NCBI GenBank assembly: GCA_016987375.1
Contig: PJRA01000030.1
Coordinates: forward strand, 672,442-736,441
From: Brachionus koreanus
Taxonomy: Eukaryota; Rotifera; Eurotatoria; Ploima; Brachionidae
Direction of reading: 5' to 3'
Length of the DNA: 64,000 nt
The translations under genes were made by a program, and so were the position numbers. The notes beneath the pieces are model-generated. The model worked only from the letters and a program-made list of their open reading frames with translations, ran no database searches and had not been told where the DNA came from. Of this stretch, positions 1 to 12,287 are shown piece after piece (position 1 is the first letter of the stretch; each line of letters begins with the position of its first letter).

Positions 1-1299
1 ATATACAAGTATGAACTCTTTTTAATAAAATTTATATTTTACTACCCATAATTTTATTAAATTTTACACATTTTTTTAAGAATGTCTCTCTTTATTTTAA
101 ATAAACCCCTTTATTAGATTTTGCAATTTTTTCCATCAACTTTTCTCCGTTATAGCTATTAAAGTTTAAATTAAAATTTTTTTTTAGATTCTCTTAAAAA
201 TTTTATTCTCATTGATCTTTTCTGCTGTAGAAAAATATTATGTGTAAAAAAATGAACAAATTTTTGAAAAATGATAAGATGTAGAATATAATTTAATATT
301 GGTAATTAAAAGCAAATTTGATTAAAAAAATCTCACACTTATTTTTTGATTATCTCAATCTACATTCATTTCTATATATAATTTAATTTATAGTTTCTAA
401 TCTTAACTTAGAATAGTAAAATCAAGATTAGGTTGGAAGGATCATGAGTCAATTTTTTAAATTGTCCCTTAAAAACATGCCTATGAAATCATTTAATAAC
501 CTTTTTTAGAAATAATTTTTAGGGTCAAATGTAACATAACCACGCATTCCCAAGTAGTGTCACAAAAATTATAAAGCATGTTAAGAAAATTTTCAAAAAA
601 AATTAAATTAATTGATTTGCTAAAATAATAATATGTCCAATAAGTCAAGCGTACCTCTCTTTCTTCTATCATCCTCTATCTTCTATCTTCACGTTTTCAA
701 TGGTCTATGGTCAATGGTCATAATCATTTATTGAAGGAATCTGTTCTTAAAAGTTGAAAAAGGACATGTCAATTCAATTTATATCTGCATAGTTCCAGAA
801 TAATTTCATAATTTTTCAAATTCTTTGAAAATTATTTAATCCAAAACTAAAAATTACTCTTCTTAAGATTTTAAATTAAAATGTAATGAAAATAAAATGT
901 AGGACATATTTCAAATTTTATTTATTTTTCTTATTTTCTTAAATTTTTAATTCTAAAATCAATTAATTAATTTTATACTACATTTTACAATATTTTACTA
1001 ACATCGCCTTTTGGCGTTTATTGATTAAATAAATAAATAAATAATTAAATATTGATTATTAATAACATATTGCAATCTTTTATCAATAAGAGATTCTCTA
1101 TAAATCACGATAATAAGCAAAGATGTAAAAAAAAATAGAAAATAATCGCTTACCATCGATAATTTTTCTATTATATTTTAATTTAAAGAAAAAATTTTTA
1201 AAAAAAAAATCAAAATTTACTTTTCTTTATCTTAGTTAATTAAAATAAAATTATTTTTTAAAAATTTTAAATGCATGTGCTTTTCATTTGAATTCAAAA
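1..1299. other. AT-rich intergenic stretch
   Basis: No coding exon could be supported here on either strand. It holds poly-A/poly-T runs, a short TAAA/AAAT microsatellite near 1027-1045 and a CTTCTAT-rich pyrimidine patch at about 658-690. It is probably the 5' flank of the TRM6 gene; no clear TATA box was seen close to its start codon. Confidence 0.6.
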
Positions 1300-2931
1300 A
1301 TGATCCAAGAAGGCGATTTTGTTATTTTCAGGAAAGGAGAGTTGATGAAGATATTTCCAGTTACACGGAATAAGTAACCTAAGTCGCTATTTTTTCTATC
1401 AAAATTTTATTCATTTTTTAATTAAGGCCGTTTATGATAGATCGCTTCAAAACTAAACTTGATAACCTAATAGATAAACCTTACGGTTACAAATATGAGA
1501 TAAAAAATCAACAGTTGCATTTGCTTCAACATTCTTCTAATGATGAGACTAATAAACCATCTTTTGCTGATAAAGACAATAGAAATCTAATCGATAATTC
1601 AGAAAACCAAAAACTTAGTCATGACGAAATCGAAATATTGAAAAAAAAAGAGGATATTAGTGGAAATGTAACCCAACGATAAAACTCACTAAAAAGATTG
1701 ATTTTTTTAAAAATAATAATTTAGGAAATAATTGACCGACTGATCGAAAACAGTGCTTCATTCAACCAAAAAACTGAATTTTCCCAAGAAAAATATATAA
1801 AGAAGAAAAAAGAAAAGTAATGTGAGCATTTTTTCATCTTTATATTTTAAATAATTATTTAAAAAAAAAGATATTTGGCTGTTTATGAAATTCTGAAACC
1901 AACTATTCGAACCTTGTGCGAATATTTCACCCTAGGAAACAACAAACGAAAAATATTGTAATTTTTTTCAATATCATTAAAAAAAATTAATAAGATTAAA
2001 AGAAACATGAGAATGGATACATTATCTCAAATCCTAACCTATTCTAATGTTGCAGCCTACCGAAATGTAGTTGTACTCGAGTCCTGCAAGGGCCTTATTT
2101 TGGCATCGGTTGTTGAAAGAGTTGCTGGATTTGGAAATATTATTAATCTATCACCCAATGGGAGTCATGTCTCTGCTAAAGAAGTTCTTGATTTTATGAA
2201 TTTTCCTTCAGATTATACAAAAAATTTATACAATTTTCCATTAGAAAGATCTGATAAATTAACTGTAAGATTTTGTTTAGAACTTACGATTTTTTTAAGA
2301 AATTTTTTAAGGAATATACTGAAGAATTAAAAAATAAAATAACTAGTGCAACTGATGAAACATTTGTGAGTATTTTTATGAATAAAGAGGATTTTATTAA
2401 TATAATTTTATTTCAAGAAAGAAAAACAAGTAAAAAAACTTGAATTGGCTGAAAAAGTGAACGAAATTTTCAAAAATAAAGAAGTTGACTGGTAAAATTT
2501 ATTTCATAAAATTTTTATTTTGTTAACTTAATATAAAAAAAGCCTAATAATTGCTTCGAAATTTCGACCCTTGCCAATAATAGAAAAATTAGTAGACTCG
2601 ATGGCTCCTAATAGAAATTTTGTAATTTATTCCTCAATTCAAGAGGTAGTATCTTTTATTAATTGATATTTTTTTGATAACTTTTCAAAAGCCATTAATA
2701 GAATGCCATACTTTTTTAAAAAGAAACAGAAAAGCTATTCATATTGAGCTTTCAGATAGCTGGCTAAGAGAATATCAAGTAATTTAATTAAAGATTCTGT
2801 TAAAATAGCATTTTTTTTTACAAAAAATATTATTTGAGGTTCTTCCGGAAAGAACTCATCCAAAAAATAACATGGACTGTAGTGGTGGCTATTTGTTAAC
2901 TGGAATAACAGTTTTAAATGAATATAAATAA
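1300..2931 (+). CDS. TRMT6: tRNA (adenine-58-N1)-methyltransferase non-catalytic subunit TRM6
   Basis: TRM6/Gcd10 is the tRNA-binding partner of the catalytic subunit TRM61 in the nuclear complex that makes m1A58 in tRNA. Exons read as 1300-1373, 1427-1667, 1725-1816, 1871-1957, 2003-2264, 2300-2365, 2418-2491, 2543-2645, 2692-2778 and 2839-2931. All nine introns are GT..AG and phases agree, giving 392 residues (human is near 500). Family landmarks are in order: an N-terminal GDFVIFRKGE stretch, a KLSHDEI..LK segment, LIENSASF..KTEFSQEKYIKKKK, NMRMDTLSQIL in the Rossmann-like half, SKFRP, then LSDSWLREYQVLPERTHP and a closing SGGYLLTG. The shorter length comes from a reduced acidic linker between the two halves. 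Introns are very small, the 2265-2299 one only 35 nt. The ATG at 1300 starts exon 1 directly before the conserved N-terminus. Confidence 0.93.
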
Positions 2932-3624
2932 GCTGAAATTTATTCTATAATAAAAAAAAAAAATTTGATATAATCTTTCACAAAATATTAAATAATAAAA
3001 TTATAAAAACAAAATCTGGAATTTTATTTGATTTTTATTTAAAAAAATATTAAAAATTTTATCAGGCTTTTTGAAAACTGATTTAGTTAATGTTTATTAA
3101 TAAGTTTCTTTTACAAGAATAATTATATAGTAATCATTATTATTTTATGGTAAAATTTAGTTTAACTAAATTGACAAAGCAGGAGGACTACTATTGACAT
3201 TATCCAGTCTTTTATATAATTTTATAACTTTCATACGATAGTTTAAACACAATAAATTTATCAAATTTTAAAAGTTTTCATTATTTTAAGAAAACCTGTG
3301 TTATAAAAATAAACTAAAATATTTTTCAGTATTTAATAACTAAAAAAACTTTGTTAAAAATTCATAATTTTGATATCTAATATTAAATAAATGGGCGTTT
3401 ATGGGCATACTTAAATATAATTTTTAAAAATTTTATAAGAAGCTTTTTAAATGAAAAATTTAATGCAGAGACATATTTTCATGTGTAGCTTAACATTTTA
3501 AACCATATCCAACTATTGTACATAATTCTGCATTCAGAAATTTTTAATGAAACACGATTAGAAATATTCATTTTTATTACTGTTTATTTCTAGCAGCAAA
3601 GTAAGTTTAAATGAAATTAAATCT

Positions 3625-3712
3625 CTATTCATGAAAATACTAACAAATGTTTTATCAGTTTCATCATATTTTATTTTTTAATTCTTCAGTATATTCCTTA
3701 AAAAAGTTCTTA
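3625..3712 (-). pseudogene. Inverted partial copy of TRM6 exon 6 and flanking introns
   Basis: Read on the minus strand, this segment repeats the region around 2295-2390. It shares the block TTTTTTAAGGAATATACTGA, then GAATTAAAAAATAAAATA, then ACATTTGTTAGTATTTTCATGAATA in place of ACATTTGTGAGTATTTTTATGAATA. Substitutions and a small deletion break the frame, and neighbouring exons were not found. It is therefore a non-functional fragment from a local inverted duplication about 1.3 kb from its source. Confidence 0.75.
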
Positions 3713-4937
3713 AAAAAATTAATAAAAGGGTTCAGTCTTTACATTTCATGTCACTTCAATTCCTATATAAACGATTTTAAGTGAACAATCAACTTTATAC
3801 ATTATTTTCAATTTTTCTATCAATAGTATTTACACTTTTTACAGTCTAGTATGCTGTAAACTATTTAAAACTATTTAAAAATTATAAAATCAAATATATC
3901 TCCTATTCACAAGTAACTAAATTCCTTATTAACTGACACAACAAGAATATAAGCAATCATTTGATCAATTGCTAGTTCAAAATATAAAAAGCTGTTTACA
4001 CTAGCATCCTGTATATTTAGCTTAACTCTTTGGCGCTGTTTTCTAGCCCCATATCTAATTTTGCTTTGAAACTTTTTATATTAAATTGGGTTTGAAAGAC
4101 TGCTAATTTCAAAAATGAAAGTTGGAACTCTTGTCACTTAGTGCTGAATTTTCTCAACCAAAGCTATTTCTGACAGTCTTTGCAGTGGCCAAACTTAAAA
4201 AGCAAATTCAAATTCTGTCCTTATGTGGCTTTGTTTAAATTTTTTCACAGATTTAGAGTTAGAGTAGGTTTGGATTCTAAGAGTTTTCTTATTTTGTAAA
4301 ATAGCTAAGAATTAATCTTAAAGCTTAGAAAAACTTGGCGAGTCATTTGACAGACATTTTTAAAACTAGAAAAATATCTTTTAGATGCAATCATAAAAAA
4401 ATGAGACTTTTTTCCTAACTCTTATACAAGTCTATAAATGAATTATTGTTATTTAATGAAAATTTAATGAATAAAACTAAAAAATTATATAATATTTAAG
4501 TAATTATTTAAAATATAATTTTTTTTTACTTAAAATATAATAAACTTCTTAAAATAAATTGATGATTACTTTTAAGTTTCATTCATGACTTGTATTTTTT
4601 TTTATTTATTTCAACAAGTCAAAGTTTTGAATCTAAATTTTTAATGACTTTTTGAGACTTTTTGCCAGTCTTTTGTACAAGTCTTAAAAAAAATTTTAAA
4701 TCACTTTTCTTTAAATACAATTTTTTTATTTTTTTATTTTCAACTTTTCAATTATCAATTATTTCGTTCAAGGAACGAACCAGAACATTTTTGTTAGAAG
4801 AAAAATTAATCAACATCTTAATTAACTCGGCTATTATATTTTTTTGTTTTAAATTTTTTTTGTTAAAATCAGTAAGCTTAAAAATAAACATCATTACTTA
4901 AAATATGATTTTAAATTGCTAAAAATAATTACTAAAC

Positions 4938-5160
4938 AAACATCATTAAAATTTTTGAAACGACTCGTTTTGAAAAATTTTAAAAATCTTCGTATCCTTT
5001 GAATAGATTTTCAAATAAATTTATCTATTTTTAATTGTGTAGAATTTAAAATTTTCTTTAAAAAATTATATTATTTAATAATAAAATTATTATAGTTTTT
5101 TTAAAAAATATTTTTGAATTAAGAATACATGATAAAATGTTAGGTGCTTCTAGTACTAAG
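4938..5160 (+). repeat. Dispersed repeat, copy R1
   Basis: This shares an ordered set of blocks with copies near 36626-36760 and 42885-43065: AATCTTCGTATC or similar, GTAGA(A/T)TTTAAAATTTTCTT followed by TAAAAAATTATAT, a TTATTATAGTTTTTT block, and a final TGCTTCTAGTRYTAA. This copy is the most diverged at its end. It is non-coding, about 200 bp, and most likely a non-autonomous mobile element. Confidence 0.65.
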
Positions 5161-5572
5161 GTGGATGCGGCTGTTAACTTTTAAGAAAGCATGTTTTTTG
5201 TTTTTTAAACTTATATTCTTTCTCTTATTAAATTGATCAATGATTATTAAATTGAAAATTTCGTTCTCTTAACGAAAAAATTCTCAGAGGACAAATAAAT
5301 TTTACTTTTTTTGTTGTAATATTAGTTTTATTAAAAAAATTATTAAAAGTAGCAAAATAAATGTTTTTTTAAATAAATAATTTGATGATTCCTAAACCAG
5401 AAAAAATTAAAAATTTCCAATTTAAGTATCACGTCAAATTATTTATTTATTTTAAATTTTATAGATAAAACTAAACAACTACAAAAAAATTTGCATACAT
5501 GGCTTTTTAATTTTCCATCATTCAAAATAAATAACGAAAAATTAACAATAATAAAATAAATTAACTAGTTTT

Positions 5573-6241
5573 TTATTCTTTTAAAATAAATCTGGACCAT
5601 GACAGCCGATTTAATGTGCTTTTTCTTTTTTTACATGTTGTTTCTATAATATTTGATATTACATTCTTCAAATCGAAAACTGATCGGATCAGATAGTCTG
5701 GCTTTGAAACTATAAATTTGAGAAGCATTGATGGAGCATTGCCAACTTGCAAAGCAGCCAGATGACAAGCATTCTTGAGACTATTCGCTTCTTTTCTCAC
5801 ACTTTTTAATGCTTCTAAAGGCATTAATCCATTTGTAATTATGACTCCAATTTTTACACGTTCTGATTCTTCTTGACTATCAAACAAAAACTTGGTAAAC
5901 TTAAGAGCTAAATTTAACATTTTTGGAAAATTTTTTGTCGATAATTCCAAATCGACTATTTTGCTGATTATTTCGTTTTTGTCAAAATTATCGTTTAGAT
6001 TTTGTAATAATTTTAATCGGTCACCGAATGTAAAGATCCCTAAATCAAATTTTGATGGATCGACGAAGCTACTATTTATAAATGAAGTTAAACCTATTTT
6101 GACCAAGTCAAAGTCATTGTTATTCATTTCACTAGAAGCATCAATTCCAATTACCAATTCAAAGTCTAAATTACAACTTTTCATCTCAAAAATATCCAAT
6201 GTTTGAACCATAAACAAAATAAAGAATGTTTTGTTAAACAT
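5573..6241 (-). CDS. Secreted von Willebrand factor A domain protein
   Basis: Single-exon 222-residue protein. The first 20 or so residues (MFNKTFFILFMVQTLDIFEM) are hydrophobic and look like a signal peptide. Residues about 26-195 form one VWA domain: a beta strand DFELVIGID, the MIDAS region DASSEM, a helix FDLVKIGLTSFI, FDLGIFTFGD, a central helix with FPKMLNLALKFTKFLF, then KIGVIITNG and HLAALQVGN. The MIDAS loop keeps D-x-S but has Glu where the second Ser is expected, so metal-dependent ligand binding may be weakened. The layout resembles single VWA modules of collagen VI-like and matrilin-like extracellular proteins. No other domain follows; the tail is basic (KKRKSTLNRLSWSRF). Ligand and role are unknown. 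Confidence 0.8.
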   Translation of the reverse strand: MFNKTFFILFMVQTLDIFEMKSCNLDFELVIGIDASSEMNNNDFDLVKIGLTSFINSSFVDPSKFDLGIFTFGDRLKLLQNLNDNFDKNEIISKIVDLELSTKNFPKMLNLALKFTKFLFDSQEESERVKIGVIITNGLMPLEALKSVRKEANSLKNACHLAALQVGNAPSMLLKFIVSKPDYLIRSVFDLKNVISNIIETTCKKRKSTLNRLSWSRFILKE

Positions 6242-6826
6242 TGAATTTTTTTTTTCAAATAAAACAATTCAACAAAAATGAAATGAAAAAAAAAAACTTT
6301 AAGTTTGGAACTGTTATTTCACCTGAATCATGATGCCAATTTTTAAATGCAGACTAAATTTCGAAATTATAAAATTCATATAATCCATTTTTCCCAGAAA
6401 GACTGGAAGCAAAATTAATATTTTTTTTTTTGGTTCAAAAAATAAAATAAAAACTGTATAATATTTGATTTCAAAATCTTTGAAAAAAAATGTCAAGATT
6501 AATCAATAATGTTTATCAATATTAGAAAATATCTTTTCAATTTTAATTTAATTTTAATTTATTATAGCTTAATTATTAGCTCAATGAGTTGTTACATGGT
6601 AATTGAAAAATTGCTAGGTAATATTTTAGCTAGTTTATAAACATTATACATTAATTAAAGTTATTTAGTATAGTTGAAAGCTTTATTCTAATTTTGAGAA
6701 ATATTCCGATCTTTAATCATGTGAAAATTATCAACTTAAACAAATAAAGTGATAAAATTTTTAAAAATTGATAAAAACAGTATAAAAAAACTTGATTTTT
6801 TTTATTAATTATTTATTTGAATAAAA
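6242..6826. other. Intergenic, between a minus-strand and a plus-strand gene
   Basis: Divergent spacer between the VWA gene and the first AprA-type gene, so it should hold both promoters. It is AT-rich; no convincing TATA box or conserved motif was found. The 60-codon open frame on the minus strand here is not supported. Confidence 0.5.
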
Positions 6827-8647
6827 ATGACAAAAATAATTGAGTTTTTTCTAGGCCTTTATTTGACGGTCTTGATATCGGCAACACCTTTAGATGACTA
6901 TGTTAATCAACCAGATGATCATTTTAAATTTGATTTGATTAAAACTTATGAAATGACTGGCTACAAGCTCTATATTCTGAACTTAACCTCACAGAAGTGG
7001 CTTGATGAATCAATTGTTTCAAATCCAATTTGGTGGCATTTTTTATGCATTACCATTCCTGATAAGATACTAAGGCCTGATGCTGGATTTTTGTTAATTG
7101 ATGGCGGAGACAACAACCCTAATTCGTAATTTAAAGACAACTAAAATCATTAAACTATATTAAAATTTTAATTGACTTAATTAGAATTCCTCAGCCAACA
7201 GATAATTTTGTTGAGCTTACTTCTATGTTTGCAGTGAGTACTGGATCGATTGGAGCTGACTTGCAGCAAATTCCCAATCAACCAACTTATTTTAAAGTTA
7301 GAATTTAAATATTAATTAATTATTTAAGAAGCTATAATTTATTTTGAAGAAAGATCCAAGTTACAAACGAAGAACTGAAGATGCGGTAATTGCTTGGACA
7401 TGGAAGACTTTCATAGAAAACCCAGATGATCCAAGTATTTTATTGAGACTTCCAATGACTAAAGCAGCTGTCAAAGCAATGGTAAATTTATTTCTAAAAT
7501 ATGTTTCAATTTCTATTTATCGTTCTAACAAAATAAACAGGATGCAGTTACCCAATTTGTAGAGAAACAAACTGGAGGTCAGATTAAAAAGTTTATGGTA
7601 GCTGGAGCTAGTAAAAGAGGTTGGACCACATGGACTACTGCAGCTGTTGATAAGCGAGTATTCGCCGCAGTTCCAATTGTGATGGATATGCTTAGTTTAA
7701 ACAAGGTATTTCTTGTATTTTTAGATAAAATAGAACAATTTTTATTTAAATTCTTATTTAGAATTTCCATAATCACTATCGATCTTTAGGAGGATGGACG
7801 TTTGCATTCAAAGATTACTATGAATTGAATATAACGACAAAAGTTGATACATATGGTGTTTATGCAATGCAAAGAATTGTAGATCCGTATAGTTATTATG
7901 ACAGATACAAAGATACTAAAATTCTTGCTATTGTTACATCTGGTGACGAGTTTTTTCTAGGAGATGACACTTATGCCTATTGGGATGACTTGTTGGCAGC
8001 TACTCAAGGATCATTGATGCTGAGACGCTTGGCTAATGCAGAACATTCTTGTGCAGGACATGAAATTTCTATATTTTTTACCATCCGAAGTTTTTTTCTT
8101 AGTGTCTATGAAGTAATTGATTTTTTTTTCATTTTTTTTATTTTCTAAATTTTTCACCAGAAAGAAGCACTTCCAATTGTCAGATGGGATAAGGCCAATA
8201 ATGCTACACATGGCGTTATGAGAGCTTTTGTGGATTTGACTACTGGTCGTAAACCAAGTGAAGTTAAGGTCTATTTCGCAAGAACATTAGACAACAAAAG
8301 AAGAGATTTTAGACTGGTAATAGGTGATCCTAACGATCCAAGCAAAGCTATTCCACATCCAAGTTGATTTTCACATTAAATTTTTATTTTTTTAATAGAA
8401 TTTTTTTAAAGTTGTATGGAAGACTGATGCTCAATCATTAAGAATTGTTAAAGAAGATTCAATAAGGATAACATACGAAGCCGCTTTTCTTATACCAAGT
8501 ACACATTGGCTAGGCTTTTTTATTCAGTTTAGTTTTCCAGGTTTTGACAATACAGTCCTTCAAATAACAACTGAGAGTAATTTTGTCCCAGATTACTATC
8601 CTTTCGGTGACTGCACTGGTGCTGATTGTTTGGGAAAATTAGTTTAA
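6827..8647 (+). CDS. PhoPQ-activated pathogenicity-related (AprA-type) secreted protein, copy 1
   Basis: Member of the PhoPQ-related family, which in Dictyostelium includes the autocrine proliferation repressor AprA. Exons: 6827-7125, 7185-7296, 7350-7481, 7541-7705, 7762-8112, 8161-8362, 8412-8647. Phases agree and give 498 residues. A signal peptide (hydrophobic residues 4-19, ending in ISA) precedes TPLDDYVNQPD, the start of the mature family domain. The alpha/beta-hydrolase nucleophile elbow GASKRGWTTW carries Ser205; Asp298 in TSGDEFF and His331 in NAEHSC sit where the rest of a triad would be. A C-terminal beta-rich domain (VWKTDAQSLRI to the final YPFGDC) follows. The acceptor of exon 7 is placed at 8411 because the AG 12 nt upstream would bring in a stop. 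Natural substrate, if any, is unknown. It is a tandem partner of the gene at 9772. Confidence 0.88.
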
Positions 8648-9771
8648 GTTAAATTAGAATTTTATTCATCATATAAAAAATTAACAGCAACAAGTTTAAA
8701 ATTAAAGTTTGAAAAATTATATTTTTATTTATTAAAATTTAAGCTTTTGTAAACAATAAAAGATTATAAAAAAAAAGCTTTTTGTGCATTTTATTTTAAT
8801 TTAATGACGCTAAACGCTCACATAATAAACTAATCATTAGTAATTGTTTTTGTTTGATTAATATTTTTGCCATGATTTATGATTAAAAATTTTGTAAAGA
8901 AAATTTAAAATATAAGTATTGAATCATTTCATTAAAATAAAATGTATTATTATGTCATTTAAAACATATTCTAATGTATCAGAATAAAAATCCGAATTTC
9001 TTATTAATTGTTAAAATAAAATTTGAAATTTCATTATTTCAAATTATTTTCAAAATTCAGCCAAAAAAAAAGTTCATAATGTTAATGTAGTTCTCTCATT
9101 AACTACATTTTTTAAAATTTGAAATGAAATTATAAATAGTCGAAATTATCTTAGGCGAGATAAAACAATCAATTAGTAAACATTGTAAAAAGTCAAATTC
9201 TAGACTTTTTAATTACTTGTTTAATGACTTTTATAGAGTCTGATTTCAATAATTAATTATGTAAAACCATTTTTAATTTAAATTAAATAACTTAGAATTA
9301 ATTATTTTAAAAAAATTTAGCAATTTGAAGAAATATTTTTTTGATTCTTTTAGAGTTTATTTTAGCAAAAATATTTGATTCATTTTAAACAAATCTAAAT
9401 TAATAATGAATTTTTTATTGAAAACAACATTACTTTAATAGCTAAAAATAATTTAAAAAATCTTAAATTTCTATTATCAGTGATTATATTAACTAAAAAA
9501 ATATATAAAAAAACGCACTTCTCAAATCTTTTATTAAAATCATTAAATAAAATAAAGAAAATTTAAAAAAATATAAAAACACCCTTTTCTTTTTTTTAAT
9601 TTAATAAGTTTATCATTTGTTTAAAATAGTTTATCTTTTTTTTTTCTAAATTTGGATAAAAAAGATAAATGTATTTTTAGCTGATTAAATTGGCGCTACC
9701 AAATTTTTTATGTTTTTTTTTTTATAAAAAATTGTCCTGAATTTACTTTTAATTGTTTAAAACTAGTCAAA
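8648..9771. other. Intergenic spacer between the two AprA-type paralogs
   Basis: An AATAAA at about 8755-8760 fits the polyadenylation signal of the upstream gene. At about 9084-9112 a 9-bp stem AATGTAGTT/AACTACATT encloses CTCTCATT. No open frame is supported. Confidence 0.55.
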
Positions 9772-12287
9772 ATGATAGAGAAATTAATTTATTCAATTTT
9801 AATAATTTGCGGTGTTCATGCTACACCATTAGACGATTACGTAAATACTCCCGATCCTCATTACAAATATGAGCTTCTCAAATCTTATGAAATGCCTGGG
9901 TTTAATCTTTACGTTCTTAATTTAACATCTCAGAAGTGGCTCGATGAAACAATAGTTTCTAATCCCATATGGTGGCATTTTTTAAGTATTACCATTCCAA
10001 ATAATCTAACTAGGCCTGACGCAGGCTTTATTCTAATTGACGGTGGGAATAATAAGGCCGATAGGTATGCTTAGAACACCTTAAAAAAATCAATTTTCAT
10101 AATTTCTATAGAATTCCGGGACCCGAAGACGACGAGGTCAAACTTACTTCAATTTTCGCTTTGACAACTGGATCGGTTACTGCTGATTTGAGACAAATTC
10201 CAAATCAACCTACTGTTTTTAAAGCAGATCCTTTTCAGGTACAAAGAACTGAAGATCAGGTCATTGCTTGGACTTGGAAGACTTTTATTGAAAATCCAGA
10301 TGATCCAAGTATTTTATTGAGACTTCCAATGACAAAAGCGGTAGTTAGAGCTATGGATACTGTTACTGAATTTAGTAAAAAGAAATCGAAAGCAGATGTT
10401 CAAAAGTACATGATTGCTGGTGCTAGTAAACGAGGTTGGACCACATGGACTACTGCTGCTGTTGATAAAAGAGTTTTTGCTGCAGCTCCTATTGTTATGG
10501 ACATGCTTGATTTAAATCAAGTAAAAGAGTCAAGTTTTATTTTGAATATTTTTTTTTCAATTCTTTATTTAGAATTTTCATAACCATTACAGATCTTTGG
10601 GGGGATGGACTTTCGCTTTTAACAGTTATTATGTTTTAAATATCACAGCAAAAGTTGACAGCTATGGAATATTTGCTCTTCAAGAAGTTGTTGATCCTTT
10701 AAGTAAGTAAAAAGATTTGAGATATAATGAAACTAATCCTAGAAAGTTATGTGGAAAGCATTTAAAAAAACTTTAAAATTATTCAGATGTTTTTATATAC
10801 ATTGATTTTTCGTTTTTTGTATTTTCAACAGTTTTCATAAAAACCATAAATTTTTAATATTCTGCGTTAATTGTTTAAAAAAAGTATCCTATTAATTTTT
10901 TACAAAAGTTGCTTAGTTTAGAATATTAAGACAATTTGTACTTATTAATATCTACTACTTGATTGACTTAAAGTGAGATTAAATTTAAAATAAAGAAAAT
11001 CCTTCATGTGATTATAATTATAATAGTGATTAATTAAAGAGTTGTCAAGTTTTTTTTTTATTTATAAATTTTATCATAAAAAGTAGACAAAAATTCGTAA
11101 AAATAGAAGAAGATAGATAAAGTTTACAACAAAACTTCACTTGTTTGTTTTTTATGCATTCATTGGCAATTTGAATCTTTGAACAAAAAAATTTTAATAA
11201 CCTTTTTTCTTCTAAATAAAGAAAATATTTCTTGTAGATTTGTTTTCTGTAACATTTTTTTATAACCCAAAATTTATCTTTACAAAAGCTCTGAAATTAA
11301 ATTTTAAGAATTTATTAAAAAAAATAGAGAAAAAAATTTGGTACTGATAATAAAAAAAACTAGTGCACTCATTAGATAATTAAATTATATTGAATAATTT
11401 TTAATTTTCTTTAATTATATTATTTAAACTATAATATAACTAATTCAAATTTTATTATTTTAGGCTATTTTGACAGATATCGAGATAAAAAAATATTTGT
11501 GGTAGTAACATCAGGTGACGAGTTTTTCTTAGGTGATGATACTAAGACTTTCTGGACTAATCTTATATCTGCTACAAACGGATCCGCTCTTCTTCATCGA
11601 GTTCCAAATGCTGAACATTCTTGCACTGGTCATGAACTTTCAATCTTATTGAATATTCAAAGCCTTTTCCTTAGTGCTTATGAAGTATTTCGACAATCAA
11701 CTTAACAAATATTTGTATTCTAAATTTAAATAAAAAAGAAACAAAATCTACCGATTGTTAGATGGCAAATGCCAAATAACAAAACACATGGCATAATCAA
11801 AGCATTTGTTGATTTGAAATCTGGCAGAAAACCAAGTAGCGTAAAAGTTTATTTTGCTAAAACTTTGGACAATAAAAGGTTTAGCTTTTTCTTATATCAA
11901 TTTTTGTGAGATTTTTTATAACAGCAAATTGATATTTTATTTAGGAGAGACTTTAGACTGATTATTGCTGATCCAAATGATTCATCAAAAACAATCCCTC
12001 ATCCAGGTAAGACCAAAAATTTAAATAAAATTTGTTTTTTAAAGCGTTTTTTTCTAGTTATTTGGCTGACAGCAGATGTATTGAGAATTGATGAACAGCC
12101 TGATAAGATTAATTATGAAGCAGCATTTTTAATCCCATTCGACCATTGGCTGGGTTTTTTTATTCAGTTTACATTTCCAGGTTGGGAAGACAATAGTTTA
12201 CAAATCACAACTGAGACAAATATCATACCTGAATATTATCCTTTTGAGGATTGTACTTCACAGTCATGCTATGGAAAATTAGTCTAA
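9772..12287 (+). CDS. PhoPQ-activated pathogenicity-related (AprA-type) secreted protein, copy 2
   Basis: Tandem paralog of the gene at 6827, 494 residues. Exons: 9772-10064, 10112-10520, 10573-10702, 11464-11684, 11739-11878, 11945-12006, 12058-12287. It has a signal peptide (MIEKLIYSILIICGVHA) followed by TPLDDYVNTPD. The nucleophile elbow GASKRGWTTW has Ser203; TSGDEFFLGDD and NAEHSCTGHE are conserved as in copy 1. Intron content differs. The segment that copy 1 splits into three exons (7185-7705) is one exon here (10112-10520). This copy has extra introns at 10703-11463 (761 nt, by far its longest) and at 11879-11944. The family is best known from bacteria and Dictyostelium; introns show both copies are resident animal genes, not contamination. 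Function as an enzyme or secreted signal is not settled by the sequence. Confidence 0.88.

Larger units (their letters stand above)
2932..5572. other. Intergenic region with a TRM6 fragment and a dispersed repeat
   Basis: No intact gene is visible. It contains an inverted broken copy of part of TRM6 (about 3625-3712), an orphan TATA-like 15-mer at 3763-3777 and one copy of a dispersed repeat at about 4938-5160. The small open frame at 4662-4901 is low-complexity Phe/Leu/Ile/Lys and is not supported as a gene. Confidence 0.6.

Noticed and set aside
4662..4901. 79-codon Phe-rich open frame
   Set aside because: Low complexity; no similarity or context.
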